From Pseudomonas abietaniphila (lineage in GTDB: Bacteria > Pseudomonadota > Gammaproteobacteria > Pseudomonadales > Pseudomonadaceae), in the NCBI RefSeq assembly GCF_900100795.1, contig NZ_FNCO01000002.1, positions 124,001-188,000 on the forward strand: 64,000 nt of DNA. Direction: 5' to 3'. The first letter of the stretch is position 1. Each line of letters starts with the position of its first letter. Made by a program: the position numbers and the translations under genes. Under the pieces are notes generated by a model. The model saw only the letters and a list, made by a program, of their open reading frames with translations. It made no database searches and was not told where the DNA came from. This document shows, in pieces, positions 46,361 through 56,422 of this stretch.

Positions 46361-47773
46361 TTATTGAGACTCGGCGATGCCCAGCGCTGCCATTTTTTTG
46401 TACAACGTGGATCGTCCCAGCCCCAGTTGCTGCGCAGCGAGGATCACGTTGCCTCGGCAGTGCGCCAGTTTTGCTTGAATCAATTCGCGATCGAAACGCT
46501 CGCGCGCCTCGCTGTACGTTTCACCAGACACCGGCGCAGGCGACTCCGTAACGCCTTCAATCGGCACCAGGGTGCCGATGGCGGCGCGGATCTCATCCGC
46601 GCCGAGCTGCAAATCGTCGCTGAGCAACGCGGCGCGCTCCAGCACGTTGCGCAACTCCCGGATATTGCCAGGCCAAGCGTGCTTGCCCAACATCGCCATG
46701 GCGCTGGGTTGCAACTCATGCTGACTGCGCAGTTCTTCCAGAATGGCCTCGCTCAGCGCCGCAAGATCGTCCAGACGTTCGCGCAATGGCGGCACGCCGA
46801 TGGGCAGCACACTGAGGCGGTAGTAGAGGTCTGCACGAAACGCTCCACGCTTGATCGCTGCTTCCAGATCCGTCGACGTCGCCGCTATCAGGCGCACGTC
46901 GCTTTTGATCATTTCGTTGGAGCCCACGGGCTCGTATTCCTTTTCCTGCAGCACCCGCAGCAATTTGCTTTGTAGGGGCAGGGGCATGTCGCCGATTTCG
47001 TCAAGGAACAGCGTGCCGCCTTCGGCCAGATAGAATTTGCCCTGTCGCCCGCGCCGGTCTGCGCCGGTAAATGCGCCCGGTGCGGTACCAAAGAATTCCG
47101 CTTCCAGCAGCGTCTCGGGAATTGCCGCGCTGTTGATGCTCACGAACGGCTTGTGGGCGCGGGGCGATGTGTTGTGAATGGCGTGGGCGAGCAATTCCTT
47201 GCCTGTCCCGGTTTCCCCCAACAGCAACACGGGGGAGTCGGTGCTGGCGCTGCGTCGGGCGCGACGCTTGACCTCAAGGCTCGCCAGGCTGTTGCCAATG
47301 AAATGCGCAAAACTGTATTTGGCCTGCCGGGCGCGCAACAGCGAGCGGGTCGAGGCCAATTCCTGCTGCATGCTGAGGTAACGTTTGAGCAGCGGCGACA
47401 GCGCATGCAGTTCATCGAAGAGGGCGAAACCGATTGCGCCGATCACGCCACCGACATCGTCATGAATCGGCAAGCGCATGACCACCAGCGGGTCCTTGGC
47501 GGTGTCCATCATGTCCAGCAGGATGGGTTGGCCATTGCTGGCGACTTGTCGCAGCAGGCTGCCGGGAATCACTTTTTCGCAGGGTTGACCCACCGCCCGA
47601 CTGGCGTCTTCCAGGCCGAAGCGCCTTGCATAGCGCTCGTTGATCCAGACGATTCGCGCTTCCTTGTCCACGATCACAGTACCTTCACTGGACTGCTCGA
47701 TGATTTCGAACAACGAACGGATGGCGAGTCGCCGTACGCGTCGGTAATCCTTGAGGCTGTCACTGTCTTTCAT
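46361..47773 (-). CDS. hbcR: Sigma-54-dependent transcriptional activator (HbcR-like)
   Basis: 470 aa. N-terminal PAS-type sensor (about 20-110), central AAA+ domain with Walker A GETGTGKE (186-193), GAFTGA (233-238) and GTLFLDEIGDMP, and a C-terminal Fis-type helix-turn-helix ending ...GNVILAAQQLGLGRSTLYKKMAALGI. The GAFTGA loop contacts sigma-54. The start at 47773 is used because the PAS fold begins shortly after; an in-frame start at 47803 is possible. The neighbouring sigma-54 promoter and bdhA make it the 3-hydroxybutyrate regulator corresponding to P. aeruginosa PA2005. The stop lies in the loop of a 12-bp hairpin (46349-46376). Confidence 0.86.
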   Translation of the reverse strand: MKDSDSLKDYRRVRRLAIRSLFEIIEQSSEGTVIVDKEARIVWINERYARRFGLEDASRAVGQPCEKVIPGSLLRQVASNGQPILLDMMDTAKDPLVVMRLPIHDDVGGVIGAIGFALFDELHALSPLLKRYLSMQQELASTRSLLRARQAKYSFAHFIGNSLASLEVKRRARRSASTDSPVLLLGETGTGKELLAHAIHNTSPRAHKPFVSINSAAIPETLLEAEFFGTAPGAFTGADRRGRQGKFYLAEGGTLFLDEIGDMPLPLQSKLLRVLQEKEYEPVGSNEMIKSDVRLIAATSTDLEAAIKRGAFRADLYYRLSVLPIGVPPLRERLDDLAALSEAILEELRSQHELQPSAMAMLGKHAWPGNIRELRNVLERAALLSDDLQLGADEIRAAIGTLVPIEGVTESPAPVSGETYSEARERFDRELIQAKLAHCRGNVILAAQQLGLGRSTLYKKMAALGIAESQ

Positions 47774-47835
47774 GCACTGTTCCGTCGTTTCCGTCCCCGG
47801 CATCTGGCCGAACAGACTGCTGGTGATTGCTTTGT

Positions 47836-49419
47836 TCAGTTGAAACCCGGATGTGCTGCCGCCAGCAGTTCCTTGGTGTAGGGGTGCTGAGGTGCGTCGA
47901 ACACGTCGTGGCTGGCGCCTCGTTCGACGACTTTGCCGTCCTTGACCACGATCAGGTCGTGGGCGAGCGCCCGCACGACCGCCAGATCATGGCTGATGAA
48001 CAGATAGGTCAGACCATGCTTTTCCTGCAGTTGGCGCAACAGCGCCACTACCTGCTTCTGCACGGTGCGATCCAGCGCAGAGGTGGGTTCGTCGAGCAAA
48101 ATCAAGGCAGGTTTGAGAACAAGCGCGCGTGCAATGGCAATGCGTTGCCGCTGCCCACCGGAAAATTCATGGGGATAGCGATGTCGGCTCAACGGATCGA
48201 TACCGACTTCCTCCAGTACACGAATCACTTCGGCCTCACAGCAGACCTTGTCCAGTTCGCTGTGGACTTCCAGGCCCTCGCTGATGATCTGCGCCACCGA
48301 CATGCGAGGACTGAGGCTGCCATAAGGGTCCTGGAAAACCACCTGCATCTGCTTGCGCCATGGCCGCATCTGCTTCTGGCTCAGGGTGTCCAGCGCGTGG
48401 CCCTTGAAACGGATACTGCCACGGGATTCCAGCAAGCGCAGGATTGCCTGACCAAGTGTCGATTTTCCTGACCCAGACTCGCCAACAATGCCGAGGGTCT
48501 TGCCGCGTTCAATGCTCAGACTGACGTCGTCGACCGCCTTCAGGTACTCCTGGTGACGATTGAAGATGCCACCACCCAGCGAGAACCAGACACGCAGGTT
48601 ATCGACTTCAAGTACTTTCTCACGTGTGTCACGAGGCAGCGGTTCGCCCGCAGGCTCCGCGTCCAGCAGCAACCGGCTGTAAGGATGCTGAGGGTTCTTG
48701 AACAGCAGGTGGCAGTTGGACTGCTCGACGATTTCACCTGCGCGCATCACGCAGACTTTCTGGGCGATGCTATGAACCAGGTTCAGGTCGTGACTGATCA
48801 GTAGAAGTGACATGTTAAGACGTTGCTGTAACTCTTTGAGGAGCAACAGGATTTTCCGCTGCACCGTGACGTCCAGAGCCGTGGTGGGTTCGTCGGCAAT
48901 CAGCAGTTCTGGCTCGCACGCGAGCGCCATGGCGATCATCACCCTTTGCCGTTGCCCTCCGGAAAGTTCGTGCGGATAGGCTTTCAGGCGCTTCTTGGGA
49001 TGCTGGATGCCGACCAGTTCAAGTAACTCGAGAATGCGAACCTTGGCCTCTCTTCCGGTCAGCCCTTTGTGCAGCAGAAGCGTTTCCCCGATCTGTTTGG
49101 CCACGGTGTGCAGCGGGTTCAGCGAGGTCATCGGTTCTTGAAAGATCATCGCGATCTGATTGCCGCGAATGCGCCGCATCAGTTTGCCGTCTGCGCCCAG
49201 TAATTCCTGGCCGCGATACCTGATGCTGCCGGTGCTGACCGTGCCGGCTTGGGGCAGCAGTTGCAGGATCGAGTGCGCGGTCACGGACTTGCCAGACCCT
49301 GACTCACCGACCAGTGCCAGGCACTCACCGGCAGGAATGTCCAGACTGAGGTTCCTGACCACAGTATTTCCATTAAAAGACACCGACAAGTCGCGGATTT
49401 CAATCAGGTTTTCAGACAT
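47836..49419 (-). CDS. yejF: Oligopeptide/microcin C ABC importer ATPase YejF
   Basis: 527-aa protein with two complete ATPase domains in tandem, as in YejF/NikDE fusions: first Walker A GESGSGKS near residue 41, second in GESGSGKSTLGQAILRL, with two LSGGQRQRV/FSGGQRQRI signatures and HDLAVVRALAH switch regions. It energises YejBE. The ATG at 49419 is one base after the TGA of yejE. Length matches E. coli YejF (529 aa). Confidence 0.94.
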   Translation of the reverse strand: MSENLIEIRDLSVSFNGNTVVRNLSLDIPAGECLALVGESGSGKSVTAHSILQLLPQAGTVSTGSIRYRGQELLGADGKLMRRIRGNQIAMIFQEPMTSLNPLHTVAKQIGETLLLHKGLTGREAKVRILELLELVGIQHPKKRLKAYPHELSGGQRQRVMIAMALACEPELLIADEPTTALDVTVQRKILLLLKELQQRLNMSLLLISHDLNLVHSIAQKVCVMRAGEIVEQSNCHLLFKNPQHPYSRLLLDAEPAGEPLPRDTREKVLEVDNLRVWFSLGGGIFNRHQEYLKAVDDVSLSIERGKTLGIVGESGSGKSTLGQAILRLLESRGSIRFKGHALDTLSQKQMRPWRKQMQVVFQDPYGSLSPRMSVAQIISEGLEVHSELDKVCCEAEVIRVLEEVGIDPLSRHRYPHEFSGGQRQRIAIARALVLKPALILLDEPTSALDRTVQKQVVALLRQLQEKHGLTYLFISHDLAVVRALAHDLIVVKDGKVVERGASHDVFDAPQHPYTKELLAAAHPGFN

Positions 49420-49420
49420 G

Positions 49421-50443
49421 TCAGGACCTCGGGTCGAAGGCGTCGCGCAACGCCTCGCCAATGAACACCAGCAACGACAGAATCAGCGCCAGCGTGAAGA
49501 AGGCGGTGAAACCAAGCCAGGGCGCTTGAAGGTTTTGCTTGCCCTGACCGATCAATTCACCCAGCGACGCACTGCCTGCCGGCATGCCGAAGCCCAGGAA
49601 GTCGAGGGCGGTCAGGGTTGAAATCGCACCGGTCAGAATGAATGGCAGGTAACTCAGCGTCGCGTTCATGGCATTGGGCAGGATGTGCCGCATGATCACC
49701 TTGCGGTCATCCAGCCCCAAAGCCCGCGCCGCCTTCACGTATTCAAGGTTGCGTCCGCGCAGGAATTCGGCACGCACCACGTCCACTAGGGCGAGCCACG
49801 AAAACAGCGCCATGATCCCCAGCAGCCACCAGAAGTTGGGCTCGACGAACCCCGAAAGAATAATCAGCAGGTACAGCACCGGCAACCCCGACCAGACTTC
49901 CAGCAGCCGTTGGCCGAGCAGGTCGACCCAGCCGCCGTAATACCCCTGTAAAGCGCCGGCAGCGATGCCAATCAACGCACTGATGACGGTCAGCGCCAGC
50001 GCAAACAGGATCGATACCCGCGAGCCGAAAATGACCCGCGCCAGCACGTCCCGTGCCTGGTCATCGGTGCCCAACCAGTTGATGGCGGAGGGCGGACTCG
50101 GGGCAGGCTTGTTCAGGTCATAGTTGGGTGTGTCATCGCTGAACGGAATGGGCGGGAACAGCATCCAGCCATCGCCCTTGCTGATCAATTGCCGTACATA
50201 GTCGCTGCGATAGTCGGGCTGAAAGGGCAGCTGCCCGCCAAATTCCTGTTCGGTGTAGCGTTTGAATGCAGGAAAGTACAACGAGTGTTGATAGCTGAGC
50301 ATCAACGGCTTGTCGTTGGCGATCAACTCGCCGCACAGGCTGACGAGGAACAGGCCGCAAAACAGCCACAGGGACCACCAGCCGCGGCGGTTATTGCGAA
50401 AGCGCTCGAAACGTCGGCGAGCCACCGGAGACAGTCTGCGCAT
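49421..50443 (-). CDS. yejE: Peptide ABC importer permease YejE
   Basis: 340 aa, about six membrane helices, DppC/OppC-type with an N-terminal tail (RRFERFRNNRRGWWSLWLF) and the periplasmic insert (YFPAFKRYTEQEFGGQLPFQPDYRSDYVRQLI) characteristic of YejE. EAA loop FLRGRNLEYVKAARALGLDDRKVIMRHILPNAM. The start ATG overlaps the yejB stop by one base (TGATG), so it is translationally coupled. The in-frame extension to 50494 is rejected for that reason. Confidence 0.93.
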   Translation of the reverse strand: MRRLSPVARRRFERFRNNRRGWWSLWLFCGLFLVSLCGELIANDKPLMLSYQHSLYFPAFKRYTEQEFGGQLPFQPDYRSDYVRQLISKGDGWMLFPPIPFSDDTPNYDLNKPAPSPPSAINWLGTDDQARDVLARVIFGSRVSILFALALTVISALIGIAAGALQGYYGGWVDLLGQRLLEVWSGLPVLYLLIILSGFVEPNFWWLLGIMALFSWLALVDVVRAEFLRGRNLEYVKAARALGLDDRKVIMRHILPNAMNATLSYLPFILTGAISTLTALDFLGFGMPAGSASLGELIGQGKQNLQAPWLGFTAFFTLALILSLLVFIGEALRDAFDPRS

Positions 50444-51507
50444 CAAGCATTCCTCGCGCTGAAGTCGATTCGGGGGTCGACCAGGGTGTAGCAAATGTCC
50501 CCGACCAGTTTTATCAGCAGTCCGAACAGCGTGAAGATAAACAGGGAGCCAAACACCACCGGGTAATCCCGGGACACCGCGGCCTCGTAACTCATGCGTC
50601 CCAGGCCGTCCAGCGAGAAGATCACCTCGATCATCAGCGAGCCTGCGAAGAACACGCTGATGAACGCCTGGGGAATACCCGCCACGACCAACAGCATGGC
50701 GTTACGAAACACATGCCCGTACAGCACCCGGCGTTCGCTAAGGCCTTTGGCCCGCGCGGTGACCACGTACTGGCGCGTGACCTCATTGAGGAAGGAATTC
50801 TTTGTCAGAATGGTCAGCGTCGCAAAACCGCCGATGACCAGCGACATCACCGGCAATACCAGGTGCCAGAAGTAGTCAGCGATCTTGCCCAGCGTCGTCA
50901 TCTGATCGAAGTTCTCAGACACCAGCCCCCGCACCGGGAACCAGCTCAGCGACGTGCCGCCGGCGAACACCACCACCAGCAACATGGCGAACAGGAACGC
51001 AGGCATGGCGTAGCCGATGATGATCGCCGTGCTGCTCCAGATATCGAAATGGCTGCCATGCTTGACGGCTTTTCGGATCCCCAGCGGGATCGACACCAGG
51101 TAGGTGATCAGCGTCGCCCATAGGCCAAGGGAAATGGACACCGGCATCTTTTGCAGGATCAGGTCGGTGACCTTGGCCCCGCGGAAAAAACTGTTGCCGA
51201 AGTCCAGTTGCGCGTAGTTCTTCAGCATCAGCCACAAGCGCTCATGCAACGGCTTGTCGAAGCCGTACTGGTGTTCGATTTCTTTGATCAGCTTGGGGTC
51301 CAGACCACGACTGGCGCGGGATTGCCCTGTGTTCATGGTTTCGGTGTGTCCGGCGCCGATCGTGCCGCCCGCCACACCTTGCAGCTTGGCGATGGCCTGC
51401 TCAACCGGACCGCCCGGTGCCGCCTGCACAATGAAGAAATTCACCAGCAAAATGGCCAGCAGGGTGGGGATGATCAGCAGCAGGCGCCTCATCAGGTAGC
51501 CGAGCAT
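50443..51507 (-). CDS. yejB: Peptide ABC importer permease YejB
   Basis: 354 aa, about six membrane helices, DppB/OppB family with [37 protein letters not shown] at the start and the YejB-specific 50-residue insert (IAKLQG...[26 protein letters not shown]). EAA loop [34 protein letters not shown]. The start overlaps the yejA stop by one base (TAATG). Forms the channel with YejE. Confidence 0.93.
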   Translation of the reverse strand: MLGYLMRRLLLIIPTLLAILLVNFFIVQAAPGGPVEQAIAKLQGVAGGTIGAGHTETMNTGQSRASRGLDPKLIKEIEHQYGFDKPLHERLWLMLKNYAQLDFGNSFFRGAKVTDLILQKMPVSISLGLWATLITYLVSIPLGIRKAVKHGSHFDIWSSTAIIIGYAMPAFLFAMLLVVVFAGGTSLSWFPVRGLVSENFDQMTTLGKIADYFWHLVLPVMSLVIGGFATLTILTKNSFLNEVTRQYVVTARAKGLSERRVLYGHVFRNAMLLVVAGIPQAFISVFFAGSLMIEVIFSLDGLGRMSYEAAVSRDYPVVFGSLFIFTLFGLLIKLVGDICYTLVDPRIDFSARNA

Positions 51508-53375
51508 TATTTGACCTCCGAAGGGATGGCCGACGCGCCCCGTTGCTGGGCGAATTGTTCGTTGGTCAGGGCTTGTGGGCTGATTTCCCACCAGGTGTCG
51601 ATGGCTTCACTGTTGCTGGCCTGGACTTTGGGAATGCCGAATCGGTTCCACCACACGGTCGAGGAGCCCGGCGGGTAATAGTTGGGAATCCAGTAAAAGC
51701 CCCATTGCAGCACGCGATCAAGCGCATGGGCGTAGTCGATCATCTCAGGCTTGTTGTCAGCCTTGGCCAGGCCAGTGATCAGGGTGTCAACGGCGGGGTC
51801 GCGCAGCACCATGTAATTGCTGGAGCCTGCGTCTTTCGCCACCTTGGAGCCGAAATTGTTGTAGAGCTCCATCCCGGGCGATGTGGACACCCCGTACCCG
51901 GTCACGATCATGTCGTAGTCACGGGCCATTACGCGGTTCAAGTATTGTGCCGAGTCGATCCGGCGGATTTCAAAGTCGATGCCAATCTGCGCCAGGTTGC
52001 GCTTGTACGGCAGCAGGATCTTCTCGAAGCCGCTCTGGCCATTGAGGAACGTGAAACTCAAGGGCTCTCCGGCGGCGTTGACCAGTTTGTCGCCCTTGGG
52101 CATCCAGCCGGCTTCCTCTAACAACGCCAGCGCTTGCAGCTGTTTGTCGCGAATGAAGCCGGTGCCGTCTGTTTTGGGCGTATGGAACACGGTGGTGAAC
52201 ACTTCCGGTGGCACCTGACCGCGTAATGGCTCCAGGATCTTCAGTTCGGATTCGGTGGGCAGTTCGGTGGCCGCCAGGTCGCTGTTCGAGAAGTAGCTGT
52301 TCTGGCGAACGTAGACGTTGCGCATCATCTGCTTGTTGGTCCACTCGAAGTCCCAGAGCATGGCCAGCGCCTGACGCACGCGGCGGTCCTGAAACTTGGG
52401 GCGGTCTAGATTGAAGACGAATCCTTGAGAGCTTTGCACCGAACCTTTCGCCAGATGAGCGCGCTGCAGGCGACCTTCGGTCAACGCGTCGCCGTCGTAA
52501 CCGATGGAATAGCCGGTGGCGGAGTATTCACGGTTGTAGTCGTAACCACCGCCGCGCAATACCTGCCGCGCGACGTCCGTGTCGCCAAAGTATTCGACTT
52601 TGAAATGATCGAAGTTGTACATCCCGCGATTGACCGGCAAATCTTTCGCCCACCAATCGGTGTTGCGCTCGAAGGTGATGCTGCGGCCAGGGTCGACCTG
52701 ACCGATACGGTAAGGACCGCTGCCGACAGGCGCCTCGAAACCGCCGCCGTTGGCGAAGTCGCGGTCTTTCCACCAGTGCTCCGGAAATACCGGGAGCGAA
52801 GCGAGGTCCAGCGGCAAGGTGCGGCTCTCGTTGCTCTTGAAGTCAAAGCGAATTTGCGTGGGGGACTCGACTTCCACGCCTTGCACGTCGCCGAACTCGG
52901 TGCGATACGACAGGCTGCCTTGGGTCATGAGCAGGTTATAGGTGAAACGTACGTCTTCGGCTGTGATGGGCGTGCCATCTGCGAAACGCGCCTTGGGGTT
53001 CAGATAGAACCGCAGCGACATGCCGTCGGCGGCGCGCTCCATCTTTTCGGCGATCAGGCCGTACACCGTGTAAGGCTCATCCAGCGATTTGACGGCCAGC
53101 GGGGAATAGAGCAGCCCGTTGACCTGGGACACGCCGGTGCCTTTGTCCAGATACGGCATGATGTGGTCGAACTGACCGATTTCCTGCGCCGAGCGACGCA
53201 TGCTGCCGCCTTTTGGGGCGTCGGCGTTCACGTAGTCGAAATGCTTGAAGTTGGCCGGATAGCGAGGAGCCTCGCCGTAAACGGTCAATGCATGTTGAGG
53301 GGCGGCGGACAGGGCTTGAAAACCTGAAACAAGGACCAGCGTTGCTACCATCAGCGATGAAAAAACAAAACGCAT
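51507..53375 (-). CDS. yejA: Oligopeptide-binding protein YejA
   Basis: 622 aa. Signal peptide cleaved after ALSA (about residue 24). Family 5 solute-binding protein with the YejA-specific segments [18 protein letters not shown] near the N-terminus, [38 protein letters not shown] and the conserved C-terminal [25 protein letters not shown]. The system imports peptides; in E. coli YejABEF takes up microcin C. First gene of the four-gene unit; CAGGA lies 9 bases before the ATG. Confidence 0.93.
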   Translation of the reverse strand: MRFVFSSLMVATLVLVSGFQALSAAPQHALTVYGEAPRYPANFKHFDYVNADAPKGGSMRRSAQEIGQFDHIMPYLDKGTGVSQVNGLLYSPLAVKSLDEPYTVYGLIAEKMERAADGMSLRFYLNPKARFADGTPITAEDVRFTYNLLMTQGSLSYRTEFGDVQGVEVESPTQIRFDFKSNESRTLPLDLASLPVFPEHWWKDRDFANGGGFEAPVGSGPYRIGQVDPGRSITFERNTDWWAKDLPVNRGMYNFDHFKVEYFGDTDVARQVLRGGGYDYNREYSATGYSIGYDGDALTEGRLQRAHLAKGSVQSSQGFVFNLDRPKFQDRRVRQALAMLWDFEWTNKQMMRNVYVRQNSYFSNSDLAATELPTESELKILEPLRGQVPPEVFTTVFHTPKTDGTGFIRDKQLQALALLEEAGWMPKGDKLVNAAGEPLSFTFLNGQSGFEKILLPYKRNLAQIGIDFEIRRIDSAQYLNRVMARDYDMIVTGYGVSTSPGMELYNNFGSKVAKDAGSSNYMVLRDPAVDTLITGLAKADNKPEMIDYAHALDRVLQWGFYWIPNYYPPGSSTVWWNRFGIPKVQASNSEAIDTWWEISPQALTNEQFAQQRGASAIPSEVK

Positions 53376-53704
53376 TACACGAATCCTGACTGATGTCGTG
53401 GCACAACATCAGGGTTGAAGGTCATGAGCAGGCGATTGCGGCGTGCCCTTTGGTTTTTTATTGGTTACCTCCGGTGGCAAGGTACCGTAATGCCGGAATC
53501 TTTGTAACCGCACAATAGCGGGGGTTGATAACTTCTTTACCTTGCGGTGCGGCCTGGACGCATTTCAAGGGGCGATCACCGGCGCAACCGGCCAAATCAA
53601 AGCAATTTCTTTGCCGGAATCGTTACAGCAGCGGTGTGCGGTGCGCTATATACAAACGGCCCGCTTTTAAGGGCGGGCCGTTCGAGGCGTTGCTACGGTG
53701 TGAA
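53376..53704. other. Intergenic region between yejA and the parvulin gene, 329 bp
   Basis: Holds the yejA promoter. TGCCGGAATC occurs twice (53491-53500 and 53612-53621). A GC-rich hairpin at 53655-53682 follows the parvulin gene. No further coding frame was convincing. Confidence 0.4.
53655..53682 (-). terminator. Probable terminator after the second parvulin gene
   Basis: AACGGCCCGC (53655-53664) pairs with GCGGGCCGTT (53673-53682); on the minus strand it is followed by TTTGTATA, a short and imperfect U-run. Confidence 0.65.
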
Positions 53705-53986
53705 TCAGTCCTGACGACTGGTCACTTCCAGAAGGTGGTAGCCGAACTGGGTCTTTACGGGACCTTGCACCACATTGACCGGGGCGCTGAACACCACGGT
53801 ATCGAATTCCTTGACCATCTGGCCTGGCCCGAAGGATCCGAGGTCACCGCCTTGACGGCTGGATGGGCAGCTGGAGTTGGAGCGTGCTACTTCGGCAAAA
53901 TCAGCGCCGCCTTCGATCTGAGCTTTGAGTTCGTTGCATTTCTCTTCGCTGGAAACAAGGATGTGGCGGGCAGTGGCCTTAGCCAT
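53705..53986 (-). CDS. Parvulin-type peptidyl-prolyl cis-trans isomerase, second copy
   Basis: 93 aa: ARHILVSSEEKCNELKAQIEGGADFAEVARSNSSCPSSRQGGDLGSFGPGQMVKEFDTVVFSAPVNVVQGPVKTQFGYHLLEV. All PpiC elements are kept (HILV, CPS, GGDLG, FGYHL). GGAGT 6 bases before the ATG at 53986 sets the start, so the 56-residue upstream extension is a shadow. Same length class as E. coli PpiC and the copy at 42273; the two differ at many positions and are probably old paralogues with distinct clients. Confidence 0.94.
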   Translation of the reverse strand: MAKATARHILVSSEEKCNELKAQIEGGADFAEVARSNSSCPSSRQGGDLGSFGPGQMVKEFDTVVFSAPVNVVQGPVKTQFGYHLLEVTSRQD

Positions 53987-54113
53987 TTGGAATACTCCTG
54001 TCAAAAAAAGGAAAGAGCCTACCGGATTAAGGGGCCGTTTTCCCGAAAAAGTTCCGGTCTGGCTATCGAGGGGGCGATCTGCTGTCAGTGAGCGAAACTC
54101 GGGATTAGTACGC

Positions 54114-54995
54114 CTAGAGTCCTTTGCGAAACAATAACTGAGCATGATCGACATAAAGTTTTACTGGATCGATGCTTTTTCGAACAATACCAGCGGTCTG
54201 GTTAATCGTGTCGACATGATCCATCGGGTAATCGGAGCGAATGACTTTCCCCAAGTGCGAGCTGTAGCGTCCTACCAGGCCGTCGTTGAACGCGGCTTCC
54301 CTCTCAAATAGCAGTGTGTAACTGCGAAGTGCCAAGTGGAGTGGGTCAAAGGCATTTCGCCCTTCACTGATCAGCGGATGCTGAATGCAGCCACTCCAGG
54401 AATAGTAGTGCACGCCATCGACGCGCTCGGCGCCTTCACCTCCCCACTCCAGGGGCAGGCCTTGCGGGTATGCGCTATTGAACCGCGCCACACCCTCGGT
54501 GGTCAGGGCATCCAGCGCCAGAAGCGGGTCTTGCGGGAGTTCGGGGTTACCCCCGAGCAGCGCAAGGAAATGAGCAAAGCCCAGCGTCAGCCGCGAAGCC
54601 AGTCGCTCGGGCATCTCGCCGGGTGAAAAAGCGCGACGGACCCGGTCCGCGACCTCCGACCCGTGATTCGGGCCGCTGACGGAAGTCACCGAGGCGACCC
54701 AGTCTGGTCTGACCGCGGCAGCGTAGCGAGACGTCAGCGCCCCCTGACTGTGGCCGATCAAGTTGATCTTCAAATAGCCTGTGCGTTTAAGGAAGCGCTC
54801 GATCTGATCCAGCAGTTGTTCTCCGCGTGTCTCGTTGTCGTGAACGCCGGAAACGGCCGGCACGTGAACCCGACAACCGGCCTTTTCCAGGGCTTGAACG
54901 ATGCCATGGAACATGGCGAATTCGCCGACACGCTCGAAACCGAACAATCCGTGAACCAGCAGGATGGGGTATTTGGTGGTGACTTCCGTGTACAT
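54114..54995 (-). CDS. Triacylglycerol lipase, family I.1 type without export signal
   Basis: 293 aa alpha/beta hydrolase. YPILLVHGLFGF forms the oxyanion region near the N-terminus; GHSQG carries nucleophile S83; the distal ALTTEG and SDYPMDHVDTINQ segments supply the Asp and His of the triad and resemble family I.1 Pseudomonas lipases such as that of P. fragi. There is no signal peptide at the chosen start (GGGAG 7 bases upstream), and no foldase (lif) gene is next to it. The longer upstream frame crosses unconserved sequence. Whether it is secreted is unclear. Confidence 0.88.
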   Translation of the reverse strand: MYTEVTTKYPILLVHGLFGFERVGEFAMFHGIVQALEKAGCRVHVPAVSGVHDNETRGEQLLDQIERFLKRTGYLKINLIGHSQGALTSRYAAAVRPDWVASVTSVSGPNHGSEVADRVRRAFSPGEMPERLASRLTLGFAHFLALLGGNPELPQDPLLALDALTTEGVARFNSAYPQGLPLEWGGEGAERVDGVHYYSWSGCIQHPLISEGRNAFDPLHLALRSYTLLFEREAAFNDGLVGRYSSHLGKVIRSDYPMDHVDTINQTAGIVRKSIDPVKLYVDHAQLLFRKGL

Positions 54996-55296
54996 GAGGA
55001 TGACTCCCGTTTGATTGCTGAGGCGCACGAGAGTAAGGGGCAACACGCTGCGCGCAACGGCCTGTTGCGGGGTGCTTTTGAAGGGGTGCAGGCGTCTCCG
55101 AAGTTGTCGTTGGAAGGCTAAAACCCGGAGGAAAAGGCCTGTGCGCCAAGGAGGCGATGCTGCGCCGTAATGTCCCGGTGTCACGGAGCACATTTCCCAC
55201 AGAGTCGATCCAGAACGTGACAGGCGATTGCTGTCATTGCGACAGGCGCATGAGAAGTCGGCCGTCGCTGTTTGACCGACTTCCCATAAACAGATG
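54996..55296. other. Intergenic region, 301 bp
   Basis: Between the lipase and the DAHP synthase genes on the same strand. No complete frame with a convincing start, and no strong terminator hairpin with a U-run was found by eye. GC content is that of the host. Confidence 0.35.
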
Positions 55297-56382
55297 TTAC
55301 CTGTAGCGCAGTTTGTTCACGGCTTCGCGCAGCAGGTGTTCGGTGCCTTCCCAGCCCAGACAACCATCCGTCACCGACACGCCGTAGCGCAGGGATTCGC
55401 TCAGCGGCTGACAGCCTTCGAAGAGGTGACTTTCCAGCATCATCCCGATCAGCGTGTTATCGCCCGCCAGACGTTGTTGCAACACATCGTTGAAGACCTG
55501 AGGCTGGCGCAACGGGTCCTTGCCGCTGTTGGCGTGACTGCAATCGACCATGATTCGAGCGGCGATGCGGTTTTTGTCGAGGCTGGCGTTGACCTTGCCT
55601 ACACTCTGCGCATCGTAGTTTGGCCCGCTGTGACCGCCGCGCAACACGATGTGCGTGTCCGGGTTGCCTTGGGTCTCGATGATCGCCGGATGACCGTGAC
55701 GATCGATGCCAAAATGACGGTGTGCGTGAGCGGCTGAGCGAATGGCGTCGCAGGCCACGGCCACGCCGCCGTCGGTGCCGTTCTTGAAGCCGACCGGCAT
55801 TGGCAGCCCGCTGGCCATCTCCCGGTGGATCTGCGATTCAGTGGTGCGCGCGCCGATGGCCACCCAGCTCAACAAGTCGTCGAAGTATCCGGCGGCCATC
55901 GGTTGCAGCAACTCGGTCGCAATCGGCAGGCCGAGTCGAATCATTTCCCGCATCAGGTGACGGGAGAGCGTGAGGCCGGCGGCCATGTCGTCACTGCCGT
56001 CAAGATGCGGGTCGTAAGCGAGGCCTTTCCAGCCGACGGTCGTGCGTGGTTTTTCAACGTAGGCGCGCATCACCAACAACATCTGATCACTGACGTCGGT
56101 CGCCAGGCTTGCCAGCCGCTCGGCATATTCGAGAGCCGATTTCGGGTCGTGGATCGAGCATGGACCGATCACGACTAAAAGACGGGTGTCTTCGCCATTG
56201 AGAATGGCGCGCACGGATCGGCGATGAGCTTCGACTTGTGCGATCAAGGCAGCGTCCAGCGGCACCTGGTTCTTGAGTGCCAAGGTGCTGGGCAGGCGTT
56301 GTGGCGCGGGGTGGCTGTCGATCAAGGTCACAGGACGGGACGGCAGGTCGGACAGGTTGTTAGCGGCGACGGATGAATTCAT
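55297..56382 (-). CDS. 3-deoxy-7-phosphoheptulonate (DAHP) synthase, class I (AroF/G/H type)
   Basis: 361 aa. First enzyme of the shikimate pathway: condenses PEP and erythrose-4-phosphate. Motifs: IGPCSIHDPKSALEYA (metal/PEP site), RAYVEKPRTTVGWKGLAYDPHLDGSDDM, GARTTESQIHREMASGLPMPVGFKNGTDGG, CSHANSGKD and DGCLGWEGTEHLL. Start at 56382 with AGGAAG 7-8 bases upstream; the earlier in-frame ATG at 56475 is unsupported. Which aromatic amino acid inhibits it cannot be read safely. It is preceded by two small aromatic-rich frames and a terminator hairpin, suggesting attenuation. Confidence 0.94.
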   Translation of the reverse strand: MNSSVAANNLSDLPSRPVTLIDSHPAPQRLPSTLALKNQVPLDAALIAQVEAHRRSVRAILNGEDTRLLVVIGPCSIHDPKSALEYAERLASLATDVSDQMLLVMRAYVEKPRTTVGWKGLAYDPHLDGSDDMAAGLTLSRHLMREMIRLGLPIATELLQPMAAGYFDDLLSWVAIGARTTESQIHREMASGLPMPVGFKNGTDGGVAVACDAIRSAAHAHRHFGIDRHGHPAIIETQGNPDTHIVLRGGHSGPNYDAQSVGKVNASLDKNRIAARIMVDCSHANSGKDPLRQPQVFNDVLQQRLAGDNTLIGMMLESHLFEGCQPLSESLRYGVSVTDGCLGWEGTEHLLREAVNKLRYR

Positions 56383-56422
56383 GAGTAAGGCTTCCTGGTC
56401 GGCGGGCGTTTCCCGCACGGAC

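Noticed and set aside
46349..46376. Intrinsic terminator for the hbcR-like gene
   Set aside because: The stem is perfect but there is no T-run on the minus strand after it, and the stop codon lies in the loop; reported as an unexplained hairpin instead.
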